Shown: positions 10,622-21,047 of the stretch, one piece after another
How the letters are laid out: each line of letters begins with the position of its first letter
How positions within the stretch are numbered: the first letter of the stretch is position 1
Assembly (NCBI RefSeq): GCF_000372725.1
Contig: NW_005200600.1
Span: 372,420 to 436,419 of the forward strand
Origin: Emiliania huxleyi CCMP1516
Taxonomy: Eukaryota; Haptophyta; Isochrysidales; Noelaerhabdaceae
Direction of reading: 5' to 3'
DNA: 64,000 bases
The notes under the pieces: generated by a model
Databases searched by the model: none
What the model was told of the DNA's origin: nothing
The model's input: only the letters and a program-made list of their open reading frames with translations
Translations under genes and position numbers: made by a program

Positions 10622-13072
10622 ATGCTCTCCCTCCGCCTCCGCCTTCCCAACGGGCCGTCGACGGTGCAGGTTGGCGAGGACGCGACCTTCGCCGCCCTCC
10701 GCGCCGCCATCGCCGCCGTCGCCGCCTCGCCCGCGGAGGCGCTGACCCTCTCGAGCGGCTTCCCGCCGGCACCGCTCGTGCTCAACGACAGCGACCCGAT
10801 CCGCGGCACGCTCCGCAACATGGACACGGTGGTGGTCGCGGTGGGCGCCTCGTCCGGGCAGGCAGTTGCGCCCGCCGGCAAGGCCAAGCCGAAGCCCAAG
10901 AGCGCCAAGAAGGCCGCCGCCGCCTCCTCCGGCGCCGCCGCCGTGCGCACCCTCTCCGACATCGACTCACCAGCGCCGCCCTCGGCCGGCAAGCGGCGCG
11001 CGCCTCCCGCCTCCTCGGGCAGGGGTGGTGGCGGCGGCGGCAAGAAGAGGGCGGCGGCCGCGCTGCAGCTCAGCTCAGAGGACGGGATTGGCTCGTCGCT
11101 GCTCGACGCCGTGAGCGGCCGCGGCGGGGACGACCCAGCGGCGGCGTTTCTCAAGGCGGCGTCGCAGTCGGCGCTCGCGCACCACGTGGCCGAGGTGACC
11201 GCCACGGAGCGGTACCACGCGGCGCTGGGAGGCCACTTTGAGATCGAGGTGCTCGAGTCGCGTCGGCTCGACGGCGAGCCGACTGAGGCGGTCGCCACGT
11301 ACAAGGTCGGCCGCAAGACCAAGCGGGAGCCGTTCGGGCTGCTCGCCCTCCCCGAGCTGCGCGGCGTCGTGCTGGCGGTGCTCGAGCAGCTGCAGACGGA
11401 CCAGAGCAGCGCGAGCGTCGAGTTGCTCAAGCCCTTCAAGATGGCGCACGTCTCCCCGCGTGTGTTTTGGAACATGGTCCACCACCATGGGGGCGATGTC
11501 GCGGCGGGCCTGCGCGCGCTGCTGCCGGCGCAGGACTGGTCCTTCCTCGAGGAGCGCGACCGGCGGCTCTCGCACAAGGGCGCGCTCAACCACGCCGCGG
11601 CCGAGGAGGAGCGGAGGAGGAGGGAGGCGCGCGCCGGGGCGGCGGCGCCGGCCGCGGCGCCGGCCGCGGCGGCTGGCGGCGGAGGCGGGTCGGGCGCGGC
11701 GGCGGGGGAAGGACTGGCGGCGGCGGCGGCGGGCGAAGCGGGCATCGAGGAGGGGGGGCAGGAGGAGGAGGGTGAGGAGGAGGAGGAGCCGGCGGCCGAC
11801 GACGCGGAGGGTTGGGAGGCGCGCGGGCGGCGGGCGATGCTGCGCGAGGGCGAGTACGACTACGCGTGCAGCTGCCTCAACCGCGCGCTCGGGCTGCGCA
11901 TCGAAGCGGCGTCCGGCGACCACTCGAGCCCATCGCTGGCGGAGCCATGGTACTTGCACGGCTCCGCGCTGCTCCGGCGCGCTCAAGCGATGTGCTTGCG
12001 CGTCGCCGCCGCGGGCGCCGTCGACGCCGCCCCCGCCTCCTCCGCCCCCGCCTCCGCCTCCGCCTCCGCCTCCGCCTCGACGGCGGAGACAGTCGTCCCT
12101 GAGGGCTGGTCCTCCGTTGGGCCGGCCGTCGGCCGGCGCGTGCGCCGCTTCTTTGCGCTGCACGGCGCCGCCGACGCCGCCGACCGGCAAAGGCGCGTGA
12201 GATCACCCGAGATGATGCCGAGGTTGCCCGAGACTGTAGGCGCCGCCGACGGGACTGTGGTGGCGTGGAGGGACGCGGCGGGAGGGGGCGGGGCGGGAGG
12301 GGGCGGGGTGGAGGGCGGAGGAGGAGGAGGGGGCGGGGCGGAGGGCGGCGGTGCGACGGACGGGGCGGCGGCCGGAGAGGCGGACGGGGGGGGGCGGGGA
12401 GGGGAGGAGGGGGACGAGGAGGAGGAGGAGGAGGAGGAGGAGGAGGCGCTGTGGCGTGTGCTGCACGACGACGGCGACTGCGAGGAGCTCGACAAGGCGG
12501 AGCTCGACGAGGCGCTCGAGGCGGCGAGGGAGGGGCGCACGTTGGCGCAGGAGGCGGAGCTGGTCATCGAGGCCGCATGGGAGGCGCTCGAGATGAGCGC
12601 GGCGCTGCACGCGCGGCAAGAGGGCCACGAGCTGCAGTGCGCCGAGGCGCACGAGCGGCTTGGCGACGCGTCGCTGCAGAATGAGCAGCCCGAGCGCGCG
12701 CTGCAGGAGTACTGCCAGGCGCGCGACTTGCTCTGCACGCTGCGCGAGGGGGGCACCCTACCGCCGCACGACCGCCGCCTCGCCGACGTTGAGTTCTACC
12801 TCGGCGTGACCAACCTGCAGCTGGGCGCGCTCGACGAGGCCAAGGCGCACTACAGGCAGGCGGCCGCGACGCTGCGCTTGCGCCGCGCGACTCTGCTGCG
12901 CGCGAGTCTCGACGAGCAGATCGCCGGGCTCGAGCAGGCGGTGGCGGCGGGCGGCGGCGGCGGCGCCGACGCCGACACCGACGCCGACGCCGAGGTTCGC
13001 GAGATTTCCGAGCTCGTGGCGGAGATCGAAGGACGGATCGAAGAGCTGGTGGGGCACGTTGGCGGGGTCTAG
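10622..13072 (+). CDS. Ubiquitin-like domain / NASP-type SHNi-TPR histone chaperone fusion
   Basis: This is a single open frame of 816 codons. Residues about 1-72 read as a ubiquitin-like (UBX/OTU1-type) fold: LRLRLPNGPSTVQVGEDATF, GFPPAPLVLND, LRNMDTVVVAVG. A basic, low-complexity linker follows. About 180-320 is a compact unnamed domain ending LLKPFKMAHVSPRVFWNMV and ALLPAQDWSFLEERDRRLS. From about 395, TPR1 (GRRAMLREGEYDYACSCLNRA) is followed by a Glu tract and then the SHNi-TPR core (AEAHERLGDASLQNEQPERA, DRRLADVEFYLGVTNLQLGA). The acidic insert after TPR1 is the arrangement of NASP/Sim3/Hif1, nuclear chaperones of H3-H4. The C-terminus is coiled coil. The N-terminal half is not part of known NASP proteins, so this is a fusion, or less likely two genes whose boundary hides in low complexity. 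Confidence 0.8.
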   Translation: MLSLRLRLPNGPSTVQVGEDATFAALRAAIAAVAASPAEALTLSSGFPPAPLVLNDSDPIRGTLRNMDTVVVAVGASSGQAVAPAGKAKPKPKSAKKAAAASSGAAAVRTLSDIDSPAPPSAGKRRAPPASSGRGGGGGGKKRAAAALQLSSEDGIGSSLLDAVSGRGGDDPAAAFLKAASQSALAHHVAEVTATERYHAALGGHFEIEVLESRRLDGEPTEAVATYKVGRKTKREPFGLLALPELRGVVLAVLEQLQTDQSSASVELLKPFKMAHVSPRVFWNMVHHHGGDVAAGLRALLPAQDWSFLEERDRRLSHKGALNHAAAEEERRRREARAGAAAPAAAPAAAAGGGGGSGAAAGEGLAAAAAGEAGIEEGGQEEEGEEEEEPAADDAEGWEARGRRAMLREGEYDYACSCLNRALGLRIEAASGDHSSPSLAEPWYLHGSALLRRAQAMCLRVAAAGAVDAAPASSAPASASASASASTAETVVPEGWSSVGPAVGRRVRRFFALHGAADAADRQRRVRSPEMMPRLPETVGAADGTVVAWRDAAGGGGAGGGGVEGGGGGGGGAEGGGATDGAAAGEADGGGRGGEEGDEEEEEEEEEEALWRVLHDDGDCEELDKAELDEALEAAREGRTLAQEAELVIEAAWEALEMSAALHARQEGHELQCAEAHERLGDASLQNEQPERALQEYCQARDLLCTLREGGTLPPHDRRLADVEFYLGVTNLQLGALDEAKAHYRQAAATLRLRRATLLRASLDEQIAGLEQAVAAGGGGGADADTDADAEVREISELVAEIEGRIEELVGHVGGV

Positions 13073-13426
13073 TGATGTGCGGCCCGTGCCAGAACATGGG
13101 ATGGTAGCATGCTCTGTGCAGGCGTCTTGCCGAGCACCCGAGCCTCGAAAGAAGGGAGCACAGAGGAACCCGTCGGCCGCCCACCGCGACTCGCGATCGA
13201 AAATTTCTTTTTATTCCTTATTCTCGTATACTTTAGAGAGTACCGCCGTCCCGCACGCAATACAGGCCTCTGCGCTCTCTGGAGTCTGGTCTCTGTCTTA
13301 TCTCCGAGCCAGGGCACACAGCGGACACACTCCCACACGCAACATCAAACCATCACGCCCCCCCCTACCCTCCGCATGCACTAAACCCGCGCCACCCTGT
13401 TGAATTTTCGACGAGAACGACCCTCC
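13073..13426. other. Short convergent intergenic region
   Basis: This lies between the converging stop codons of the NASP-like gene and the MGCC gene. It contains an AT-rich patch near 13198-13235 that could hold polyadenylation signals. No gene is seen. Confidence 0.5.
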
Positions 13427-15739
13427 CTAACAAGGCTGGAAGCGCGCCGCAATCTTGCGCAAGTTGTCCGGAGAAAGCCGCTGCGCCGGCCACGCCGATC
13501 GGTATTTGCCGAGTAGTTGCGCGTAGTCGCTGAGAGCCCCGGCGGCCGAAATGTCGCCGACGCCCCGCATCTCTGCCTCGATCTCGGCGTTGAGGCTGTC
13601 GCGGGTGACGGCGCCTCCCCCTCCGGGCAGTTGGAAGCAGTAGTCTCGCGGCAGCAGGTGCTGCCAGCAGTCGGCGCCCGCGGCCAGCGGGCCGGCGCCG
13701 CAGTACTCACTCGCGCCAAGCATCACCTACAGGGAGGGGGGAGGATAGCGTCCCCACAAGACTCACGCACGCGCAGAGGCGAGTCTGGTGGAGTTGTGTG
13801 GACGGTCTCCATCTCCTCACGGCATCTCTCCTCTCCTGCGCACGGCGACCTCTCCACGGCGCCCGGCCCCTCTCTCTCGTGTGGCGGGGGGGGGAGGAGG
13901 GATATGATAGCTCATCATGCACTGGTGATGAGCAGCAGCTCACCTCGAGGAAGGAGTGGTGCTGCGGGCAGAGGAAAGCGACGGCGGCGAGCCGCAGCAG
14001 CGGCATCTCCTCGGCCGGCACGCCCAAGTAGCGCGCGATGGTCAGGATCTGGAAGGTGGTGCCGCTCGACGAGGCGCGCAGCGGGAGGCCAGCCGCCTAT
14101 TCACAGCTAGAGGTGGGTGAAGAGACGCTGTTCACAGTAGAGGCGCGCAGCGGGAGGCGAAGAGCACGCCGCCGCCGCGCACGCCAGCTCACACCCGTCG
14201 ACGATGTCCCACCGCACGTCGCCCGAGAACCTGCTCACAGATGCCAGGTGTGAAGAGAGCGCCGCTCGGGGAGGTGCCGCCCCCACGTCGCCCGAGAGAG
14301 AACCACGGCATCGCGTCCGCGTCGGCGGCGGCCGCGGGAGCGGCGGCGCGAAGCCGCGCGGCGAAGGTGGACTCGGCGGGCGATAGGCCCATGTCGAGCG
14401 CGGCGAGGGTGCCTGAGGGAGGGGTGGGGAGGGGGGGAGGGGGGAGCGGGGGGAGAGGGGAGCTTGTGCTGCGCGAGGCGCGTGGGCGATCGTCTGCAGT
14501 GGTGTGGCCGCGCGCCTTCGTGCACTCGAGTCGCACTCTTCTGAGACGCCTCTGACGCGAGCGTGCGGAACTCGAGCTGCCGCGCCTGTGGAGGACATGT
14601 CTCGGACATGTCATGCACGTGTCCTGGTCGAGTGCGCGGAGCTGCACCTCGAAGCTGGCGCCGTCCACCCCTCCTGCTTGACGAACCACTTGCCCCAGAG
14701 CCCGTCCACCAGCGGCGTGAGAGCGCGCCTGATAGACGGCGACGACAGCTGAGCGACAATGGACTCGATGCCGTGCCCGTCCTCGCTGCTAGCGGCGGGC
14801 GCGCGCCGCTCACAGAAGAAGGCAAAGTCGATACCGAGCTGGCGAGCGAGCGCCTCCTCCTCTCCACCCGCGACGCCCCACCCCTCCTCCCTCGCGTCGG
14901 TTGCCTAGGCCATGAACAGACACCAAGGTCAGGGCCGGAATTCACCCCTGGGTTTCTTGCCGTCGTCCCTCCCAGCTGTGAGCAGGGGCCCGCCCCGCAC
15001 ACAGCGGGTCCCCCAAGGGTGAAGGGCCGGTAGGCGTTCGCGAAGCGCTGACGAGACACGGGGAGATACGGGGAGCTGTCCCGCATCTACGGTTGCCCGC
15101 CTCGAGCGCCGCAAGCAGCAGCGCCTCCTGGTTCACCACGCCAGTCTTCTCGCGCAGCCGCTCCTCCGAGCTGTCGGCGAGCAGGTCGCGCACCGCCTCG
15201 GGGTCCGAGCCAAAGGCGCCGAACCCGCCGCCCCGGCCGCTGGTGCTGAAGGTCTTGGCCATGAACTCCTCCACAAACGCCTCCGCCTCGGTGTCGCCTC
15301 CGCCCTCTTCGTGCTTGCGCGCGGCGACCGCGCGAACAAAGGCGACGACGCGGGCGAGCAGGCCGTTCACGGCGTGCATCACGCCGCTGTTGTCGTAAGC
15401 GACAGAGGCGACGACAAGCTCGAAGGCCGTCGACGCCTCGGTGTACTCGCGACGCGCCTCCCTCTCCACGAAGGCGGCCAGCTCGTCCGAGCAGCCCTCT
15501 CCCAGCGCGGCGCGCACCGCGCTGATGCTGAGAGGCAGAGGCAAGATCGGACACAGGCCCGCTCCAATCGGGGCCCAGCAGTCGACCTCGCCCTCACTCT
15601 GATTGGCTGCTGCTGCTGCGTGCTGCTGCACTAAACGCTCGACCAGCTCGCCGCTCGAGGGCTTGTCCAGCTCGCCGCTCGAGGGCTTGTCCAGCTCGTC
15701 CGCGTCGAAGTGGTGCGTGCGGCTCGAGCAGCAGCCCAT
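13427..15739 (-). CDS. Multi-exon protein with MGCC N-terminus, unknown function
   Basis: The ATG at 15739 gives MGCCSSRTHHFDADELDKP, a classic N-myristoylation plus palmitoylation start, so the protein is probably membrane-tethered. An 8-residue unit (ELDKPSSG) is repeated in tandem at about residues 15-30. Exon 1 runs to about 15091; the next coding block begins near 14861 (ALARQLGIDFAFFCERRAP, VDGLWGKWFVKQEG). Further blocks are around 14595-14500 (ARQLEFRTLASEASQKSA), 14410-14195 (ALDMGLSPAESTFAARLR, FSGDVRWDIVDG), 14100-13940 (QILTIARYLGVPAEEMPLL) and 13724-13427 (terminal). Only the first intron boundaries are reasonably fixed. I recognise no domain. The start choice rests on the lipidation motif; an upstream ATG at 15832 exists. 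Confidence 0.6.
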
Positions 15740-15837
15740 TGCCCCCAGGGCTCTCAGGGGAGTTCCTTCCTCCAACGCGACAACGCCGCGTTTCGAAAAA
15801 ATAATTTTTCGGCCATTGTCGCCCCCGCACATGCGTC

Positions 15838-15918
15838 CTTAAAATCCCTGTGTGGTGGCGGCGTGCCGTTCTCCCATCCCTCCCTTGGGTTGTGTGTTTT
15901 CTTTCTTTCTTTTCTTTT
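15838..15918 (+). mobile_element. Short interspersed element R1, copy a, with 9-bp target duplication
   Basis: This 81-bp insert starts TTAAAATCCCTGTGTGGTGG and ends in a CTTT-rich pyrimidine tail. It is flanked by ACATGCGTC at 15829-15837 and 15919-15927, a clean target-site duplication. It lies about 100 bp upstream of the MGCC start codon. Confidence 0.8.
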
Positions 15919-15995
15919 ACATGCGTCGCTGGCCCACAGGGAGTGGCTAGGCTCTTCGTCGCTAGGCCCCTTGACGGCAATCCCACCTTTTGAGG

Positions 15996-16400
15996 CTAGC
16001 CCAGCGCGCCGCATTGTCTTGTGCAAGTGTGCGTGCGCAGTGTACGCTGTGCGTCTACGTACAACACTAGGCAACACCGACCGACCGTCCTCGAGACAGC
16101 CGTTGGCGTCGCACTTGCAGCACTTGAAAGCGTTGTCGTCTTCGGGGTTGTGGCGGCCACAGACCATATCGGCCATGCAGTTGTTGTTCTCGCCGTCGCT
16201 GCAAGGGCCAAGGCACACCAGTGAGGGAGGGCGAGACGATCGAGGGGTCCCGTCGAGGGGTCCCGTACCATGCGGAATCGACCCTATCCAGTGCTCAAGT
16301 GCTCAAGGGCCAAGGCTGGTCCACTGCGTTTTGGCACCAGGCAACGCCGTCTACGAGCGGACAGTCGCCGCCGTCGCAGTAGCAGCACTGGGGCTGAGCC
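15996..16400 (-). CDS. Cysteine-rich exons of an unrecognised protein (partial)
   Basis: On the minus strand one exon-like block (about 16218-16080) reads LGPCSDGENNNCMADMVCGR and then CCKCDANGCLEDG. A second block just upstream (about 16392-16312) reads QCCYCDGGDCPLVDGVAWCQ. The two share the spacing CC-x-C-D-x3-C followed by DG, so they look like tandem copies of a small disulfide-rich module, as found in secreted proteins. No start, stop or splice sites could be fixed. The upstream side runs into a minisatellite, so it may be a gene remnant. Confidence 0.4.
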
Positions 16401-16560
16401 CTGGTGTCGAGGTGTCGAGGCCCGGTGTCGAGGGTGTCGAGCTGCTGTCGAGGGATAGAGGTGTCGAGGCCTGTCGAGGCCTGTCGAGGCCTGTCGAGGC
16501 CTGTCGAGGCCTGTCGAGGCTGAGACCATGCTTACCAGTGTCGAGGGGTGTGTCGAGGGG
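16400..16560 (+). repeat. GTCGAGG minisatellite
   Basis: Imperfect GTGTCGAGG units give way to about six tandem copies of CTGTCGAGGC at 16464-16520. It is non-coding on either strand as far as I can tell. Confidence 0.9.
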
Positions 16561-17020
16561 TGTCGTGTTTTGATCTCTCGGCCAGTGGGCGCCCGTCCGC
16601 CGCCTCTGAGGGGGGGGGCTCCTAGACTGATAAAACAAAAAACAAAATGTAGAAACACAGTCAAAAACAGCCTGCGAGAGCGGCGCTGCGCGCCGCCTAC
16701 CTCGTGCGGGTGTGAGTAACCCCAACGGCATCCAAAAACGTGTATAACCGAGACCATACAGAGGCGGATGGGCACGCACCCGCGAAGCGCCGCAAAAAGA
16801 GCTGGCGAGACTGAGAACAGGCGCGGAGTATGTGCGCGTCCTTTTTGCTTGCTAATACTGGAACAATTTCTAATGAGGATCAGAGAGCTCACAAACAAAA
16901 AGCTAGCTAGTATGAGCCCTTGAGCCCGATCCGTCGCAGAGTTCTCTTGCGTGCACGGAGCTATAGGTGCCTCGCCGTCCTCGCAGGAGTCGCTTAGGCG
17001 GCTCCCGTGGTGTACCTGTG

Positions 17021-17160
17021 TTAGTGCCAGTGCGCGCCAGTCCCGTGCCCAGTGAGGCAGTGTCGTGCGAGGGAGCTTCGTTGTAAAATTCTCTTTCTTG
17101 CTACATACAGTACATCCTACAAGCGCTTGCGCTTCGGCAGTTAGTGGTGCACTAACCTCC
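17021..17160 (+). repeat. Dispersed repeat with GTGCCAGTGCGCGCCAGT core
   Basis: The segment starting TTAGTGCCAGTGCGCGCCAG recurs at 23703 in the same orientation and, diverged and inverted, near 32005-32045. Just upstream, around 16843-16875, another block (CTGGAACAATTT) recurs at 32357-32380. These are old dispersed copies of one or more elements; ends are unclear. Confidence 0.6.
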
Positions 17161-17244
17161 GAGAAACCCATCGGGGCGCTCCTCATCGCAAACCCTGTCA
17201 GCAGAGTCCTCCTACGGGAATGTACGTAAGAGCCACATACACTG

Positions 17245-19352
17245 AGTAGGCAAGGAGAGTTGGAGTATTTCACAGTATTTCCAGTATCCCAGTCTCTCAG
17301 GTGCTGTGGCGCAGTATTCCAGTATTTCAGACACGCAAAGCAAGTATTTTTATTGCAATACTGCATGCTACCTGCACACGGCCCTTGGCCAAGTATCCCA
17401 ATATCCCGCAAGCAAAGGCCAAGTATCGGTGGCGCAAATACCTCTCTGCCGCGAGGGTGATACTGCAATACTGGGCCTGGGGCATGCAGATACTGTGTTA
17501 CTGAAGTAGTGTGGCCATGGCAGTATCGCGCAGTATTTTCACCGCAATACTCGGAGCCGGCGCATCGGATACTGGGATACTGCAGGATACTGCGGGATAC
17601 TGCTGGATACTGCTGGATACTGGCAATTCATGGAAGTGTGCCCGTGTGTAAGCCATGGTCCAGCAGCCAGCTGCATCCCCATCCTTCTCACTGGTAGTTG
17701 TCACCATGCAGCTGCACCCCTCCCTAGAGCATCCCTGGCTGATGTGGATACCGGATCCTGGGAGACTGGGATACTACGGACCGGCTTGGGCTACAAATGT
17801 CGCAAGTGGGCAGTGGTGATGGCAGGCGTTATGTGATTGTTCCAGAATGCATCGGCAGGAGTTGTGATGTGTGGAAGCTCACGAGTTCTCCGACTGCCGC
17901 TCGGTAGTCGGTAAAGAGCTCGTATCCGCTGCCATTTCTGCCGCCGAGCTGAACAGCGGCGGTGAAGCACGGCCGGCTGTGTCAGGACCGCGCCCGGCGC
18001 TGGAGAGTGCTCGAGAGCATCCGACATCGTCGGCCGCAGCGGCATGGTCGGCCGAGGTGATTCAGTTTATGTGTAGGTCCGTCACCCGTTTGCCGTGATG
18101 CTCAGCGGCGGCGCCCACACCGGTGGGTTCACTCGAGACGGTCCGGCGCCAAGCAAAGAGTTGTGTCGGTCACCAGAGCCTGCTGTGTGGCGGTGTGCGG
18201 CCGATTGGGGTCGTGCGGGGCTGGTTGGGGTTGGCGGGAGGAGACATCGAAGGAACTTCGGCGACATGAATGACGCTCTCGAACTTTTCGACCGTTCTAT
18301 CACTTTCACGCGCCCTCCCTGGGTCACAGCACTTGCGAGAGGGCGCCGCGACGCTCGGCCGCCTGAGATGCAAAAGTTTGCACACGCCATTCAAGCGCTG
18401 CAGACGCTGGTGCTCCTGCGTGCCGGCGCCAAGCTTCAATTGCCAAGGCTGACGCTGCATCACAACGTTGATATCGCATGCAGTGCGCTTGTGGGAGCTG
18501 ACGCGCCCAGCCAATCCAGCGCCCCTAGCCACCGAGATAGCTCTGGGACCCTTTTACGGCACAGCTGCTGTGTGATATACTATGATTCCTGTGCGTGCGC
18601 CGCAGGACGTGACCACCTTGCTGCGCTCAATGTTGGCCGTGACGCCTCCCCGATGTGGGTCTTCCTCTCCACACAGCACCAGCACCAGTGCACTGCCACG
18701 ACACTCTCCCTCAGTTCCAGCACTGGCGCCTCAGCCGTCTTCGCCCACCTCGTTCCGTTGCCGCCTTCCCCACCCCGCCAGCCCTTGCACACGCGTTTAC
18801 ACCATTGCGCCGGCAGGGCGCGGGCACACACTTTACGGCAGTCTTCGCTTGCCCACGCTGCTCAATTGGCTCAATCCCTCCCCACCTAGCTGCTGCCTCG
18901 CATCCCGCTGCTGGACGTGCGACTGCGGCCGCAGTGCAATGCATCGCTCGAGGGCCGACCCCGGATACTGGGATACTGCAGGATACTGCAGGATACTGCG
19001 GGATACTGCTGGATACTGGCCATCTCTGATGCGGATACTGGGATACTCGGCGGGGCTGGAGGACCAAGTAGCGCCCAGTATTGCAGTATTATTACTTGGC
19101 ATTTAGCTCTGTGATACTGGGATACTTCGCCGGCGTGGATCGAGTACTGTGATACTCACCGGGTGCGTCAACACGAGTATCGAAGTATCTGCGGTACCAA
19201 CTCGGAGTATTGAAGTATTATTACTGCGCCATATCTCACAGGGAAATCTTTCACAGTATCCCAGTATTCGAGGCCTGCTGCGAAGTATCCCAGTATCTGG
19301 ACAGCCTCCGCGAAGTAGAAGTAAGAAAATACTCCAACTCTCCTTGCCTACT
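17245..19352. mobile_element. 2.1-kb DNA-transposon-like element with 26-bp TIRs and subterminal repeats
   Basis: The 26-bp sequence at 17245-17270 (starting AGTAGGCAAGGAGAG) is found inverted at 19327-19352. Inside each end lie dense short repeats of the type GGATACTGGGATACT and their complement (17270-17620 and 18960-19320), a layout seen in DNA transposons whose transposase binds many subterminal sites. The 1.3 kb core has ORFs on both strands but none I can assign to a transposase, so it is probably non-autonomous or decayed. No target-site duplication is obvious. The left flank (17185-17240) is itself a dispersed repeat, recurring near 58312-58365. Confidence 0.7.
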
Positions 19353-19434
19353 GAGAGAGAGAAAATCAAGAGTTTGTAACGAACACTCACGGACGTCGTC
19401 CGCACCAACGGTTGGGCCACATACACCTGTGTAT

Positions 19435-20987
19435 ATGTCGGAGCTCGGCCTGCCCGCCATTGCAACATACGCCCCGGACGAGTCTGCCGTGCTCGCCGAC
19501 CTCGCGCTCGCCGACCCCGCCAGCCCTGCCACCGCCCCGCTGGACAGCGATCTTCGGGACAGCGCGGAGCGGGCGCTCGAGGAAGGGGACATTCCAGCGC
19601 TGCTCAAACTGCTCGAAGAGGTTAGCAGAGTTACCCATGCGCACCAAGCCCTTCACTTTCAATGCGACGCGGGATTCTGAGCATGGAGATGTAGATCGAT
19701 TCCGCCTCGCATCAGCCTTATTTTACCCATGCGACGAGGCGGGCATCACGGGAGCGGCGTTGGGCGGCGTGCTAATCCTCGCGCTTCAGCACAGCAGTCT
19801 TCCCGCCGTCAGCGCCCTGCTCGAGAGGGGCGCCAATCCCGAAGCCCTCCACGACGAGGACACGTGCGGTCCGCTCCCCTCCCCTCACACACGGCCACTC
19901 TGCCCGCACCGCCACTGTCACTGTGCATGTCAGTGACGTGTCCACGAGTGTCTGCAGGCCCCTGCACAGTGCTGCCGGCCTGCTCGGCGTCCAGCCTCAG
20001 TTCGCTCTCGAGGCGCTGAGGCAGATGCTGCTGACGGATACCAAGCGGGCGGGGCTGGACCAGGTCCGCACCGCACACCATCTGCCACCATGTACCGCAT
20101 CGAGACCGTGCACCTTGCCCCACCTTATTCCGGAATCAGGTACGCGACGGTGAAGGGCGTACCGTCCTCGCCACCGCCCTCGGTGCTGCCAGGCTGGGGC
20201 AGGCAGACGAGGCGGCACGGCAGGTCCATAGTCTGCCCTCTCGCCCATCGCTGCCGCTCTCGGGTTCTCGGCCGTAACCGCTACCCCTTCAACCAGGCGT
20301 TTGCCGACGCATTGGACGCCGCTCTCGAGCTGCTGCTCGACCGAGGGTCGTCCCTCGCAGCGGCCGACGACAGAGGTGACAACGCCGGCGACACGCCCCT
20401 GCACATCGCCTCGGAGTGGGCGAGCGCGCCGATCCTCCGGCGGGCCCTCGCGCACCCAACGGCAGCGCGGGCGATGGCAGCAGCCGATGGCAGCGGTGGG
20501 AGGCCGCTGGACCGGGCGCTGGCTGCCGGGCGATCCGAGAATAGCACCCTGCTTCTTGCAACTCTCAAGGCACAGCGTGGCGGCGAGGCGCTCCTCCCCG
20601 CTCTCGCTACACACGCGCTCGGCCGTATGGCCGTCGCGTCGGGATCGCACTCGCAGCGCCACGCAGCGTCGGCCGACTACGGCGCGTGCGTGCGGATGCT
20701 TCTCGCGGCGCGGGCGGACCTCGAGCGTAAGGGGGCGCACAGGCGGGCACCACTCGGCGCGGCGGCAGCCAGCGGCGCGCCCGCTGCATTGCTCTCCGCC
20801 TTGCTCCGCGCCGGCGCGCGGCGAGACGCGGTGGACAAGGACGGCCGCTGTGCGCTGATGCTCGCGGCGGCGTACGGCCACTCGTCATCGGTGAGGGGAG
20901 ACGTTGCCGACACGTCCGATACACACGCAATTTCGTCACTCGGACATCTCCTCCCCCCCCCCCCCCCCTTCACGAAGCGTGCGTCTC

Positions 20988-21047
<60 letters not shown>

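Noticed and set aside
14898-15097. Introner-like intron in the MGCC gene, from an 8-bp CGGTTGCC duplication at both edges
   Set aside because: Splicing at the duplicated points leads to a stop codon; a GT-AG intron from 15090 to 14862 keeps the frame instead. The 8-bp match may be chance.
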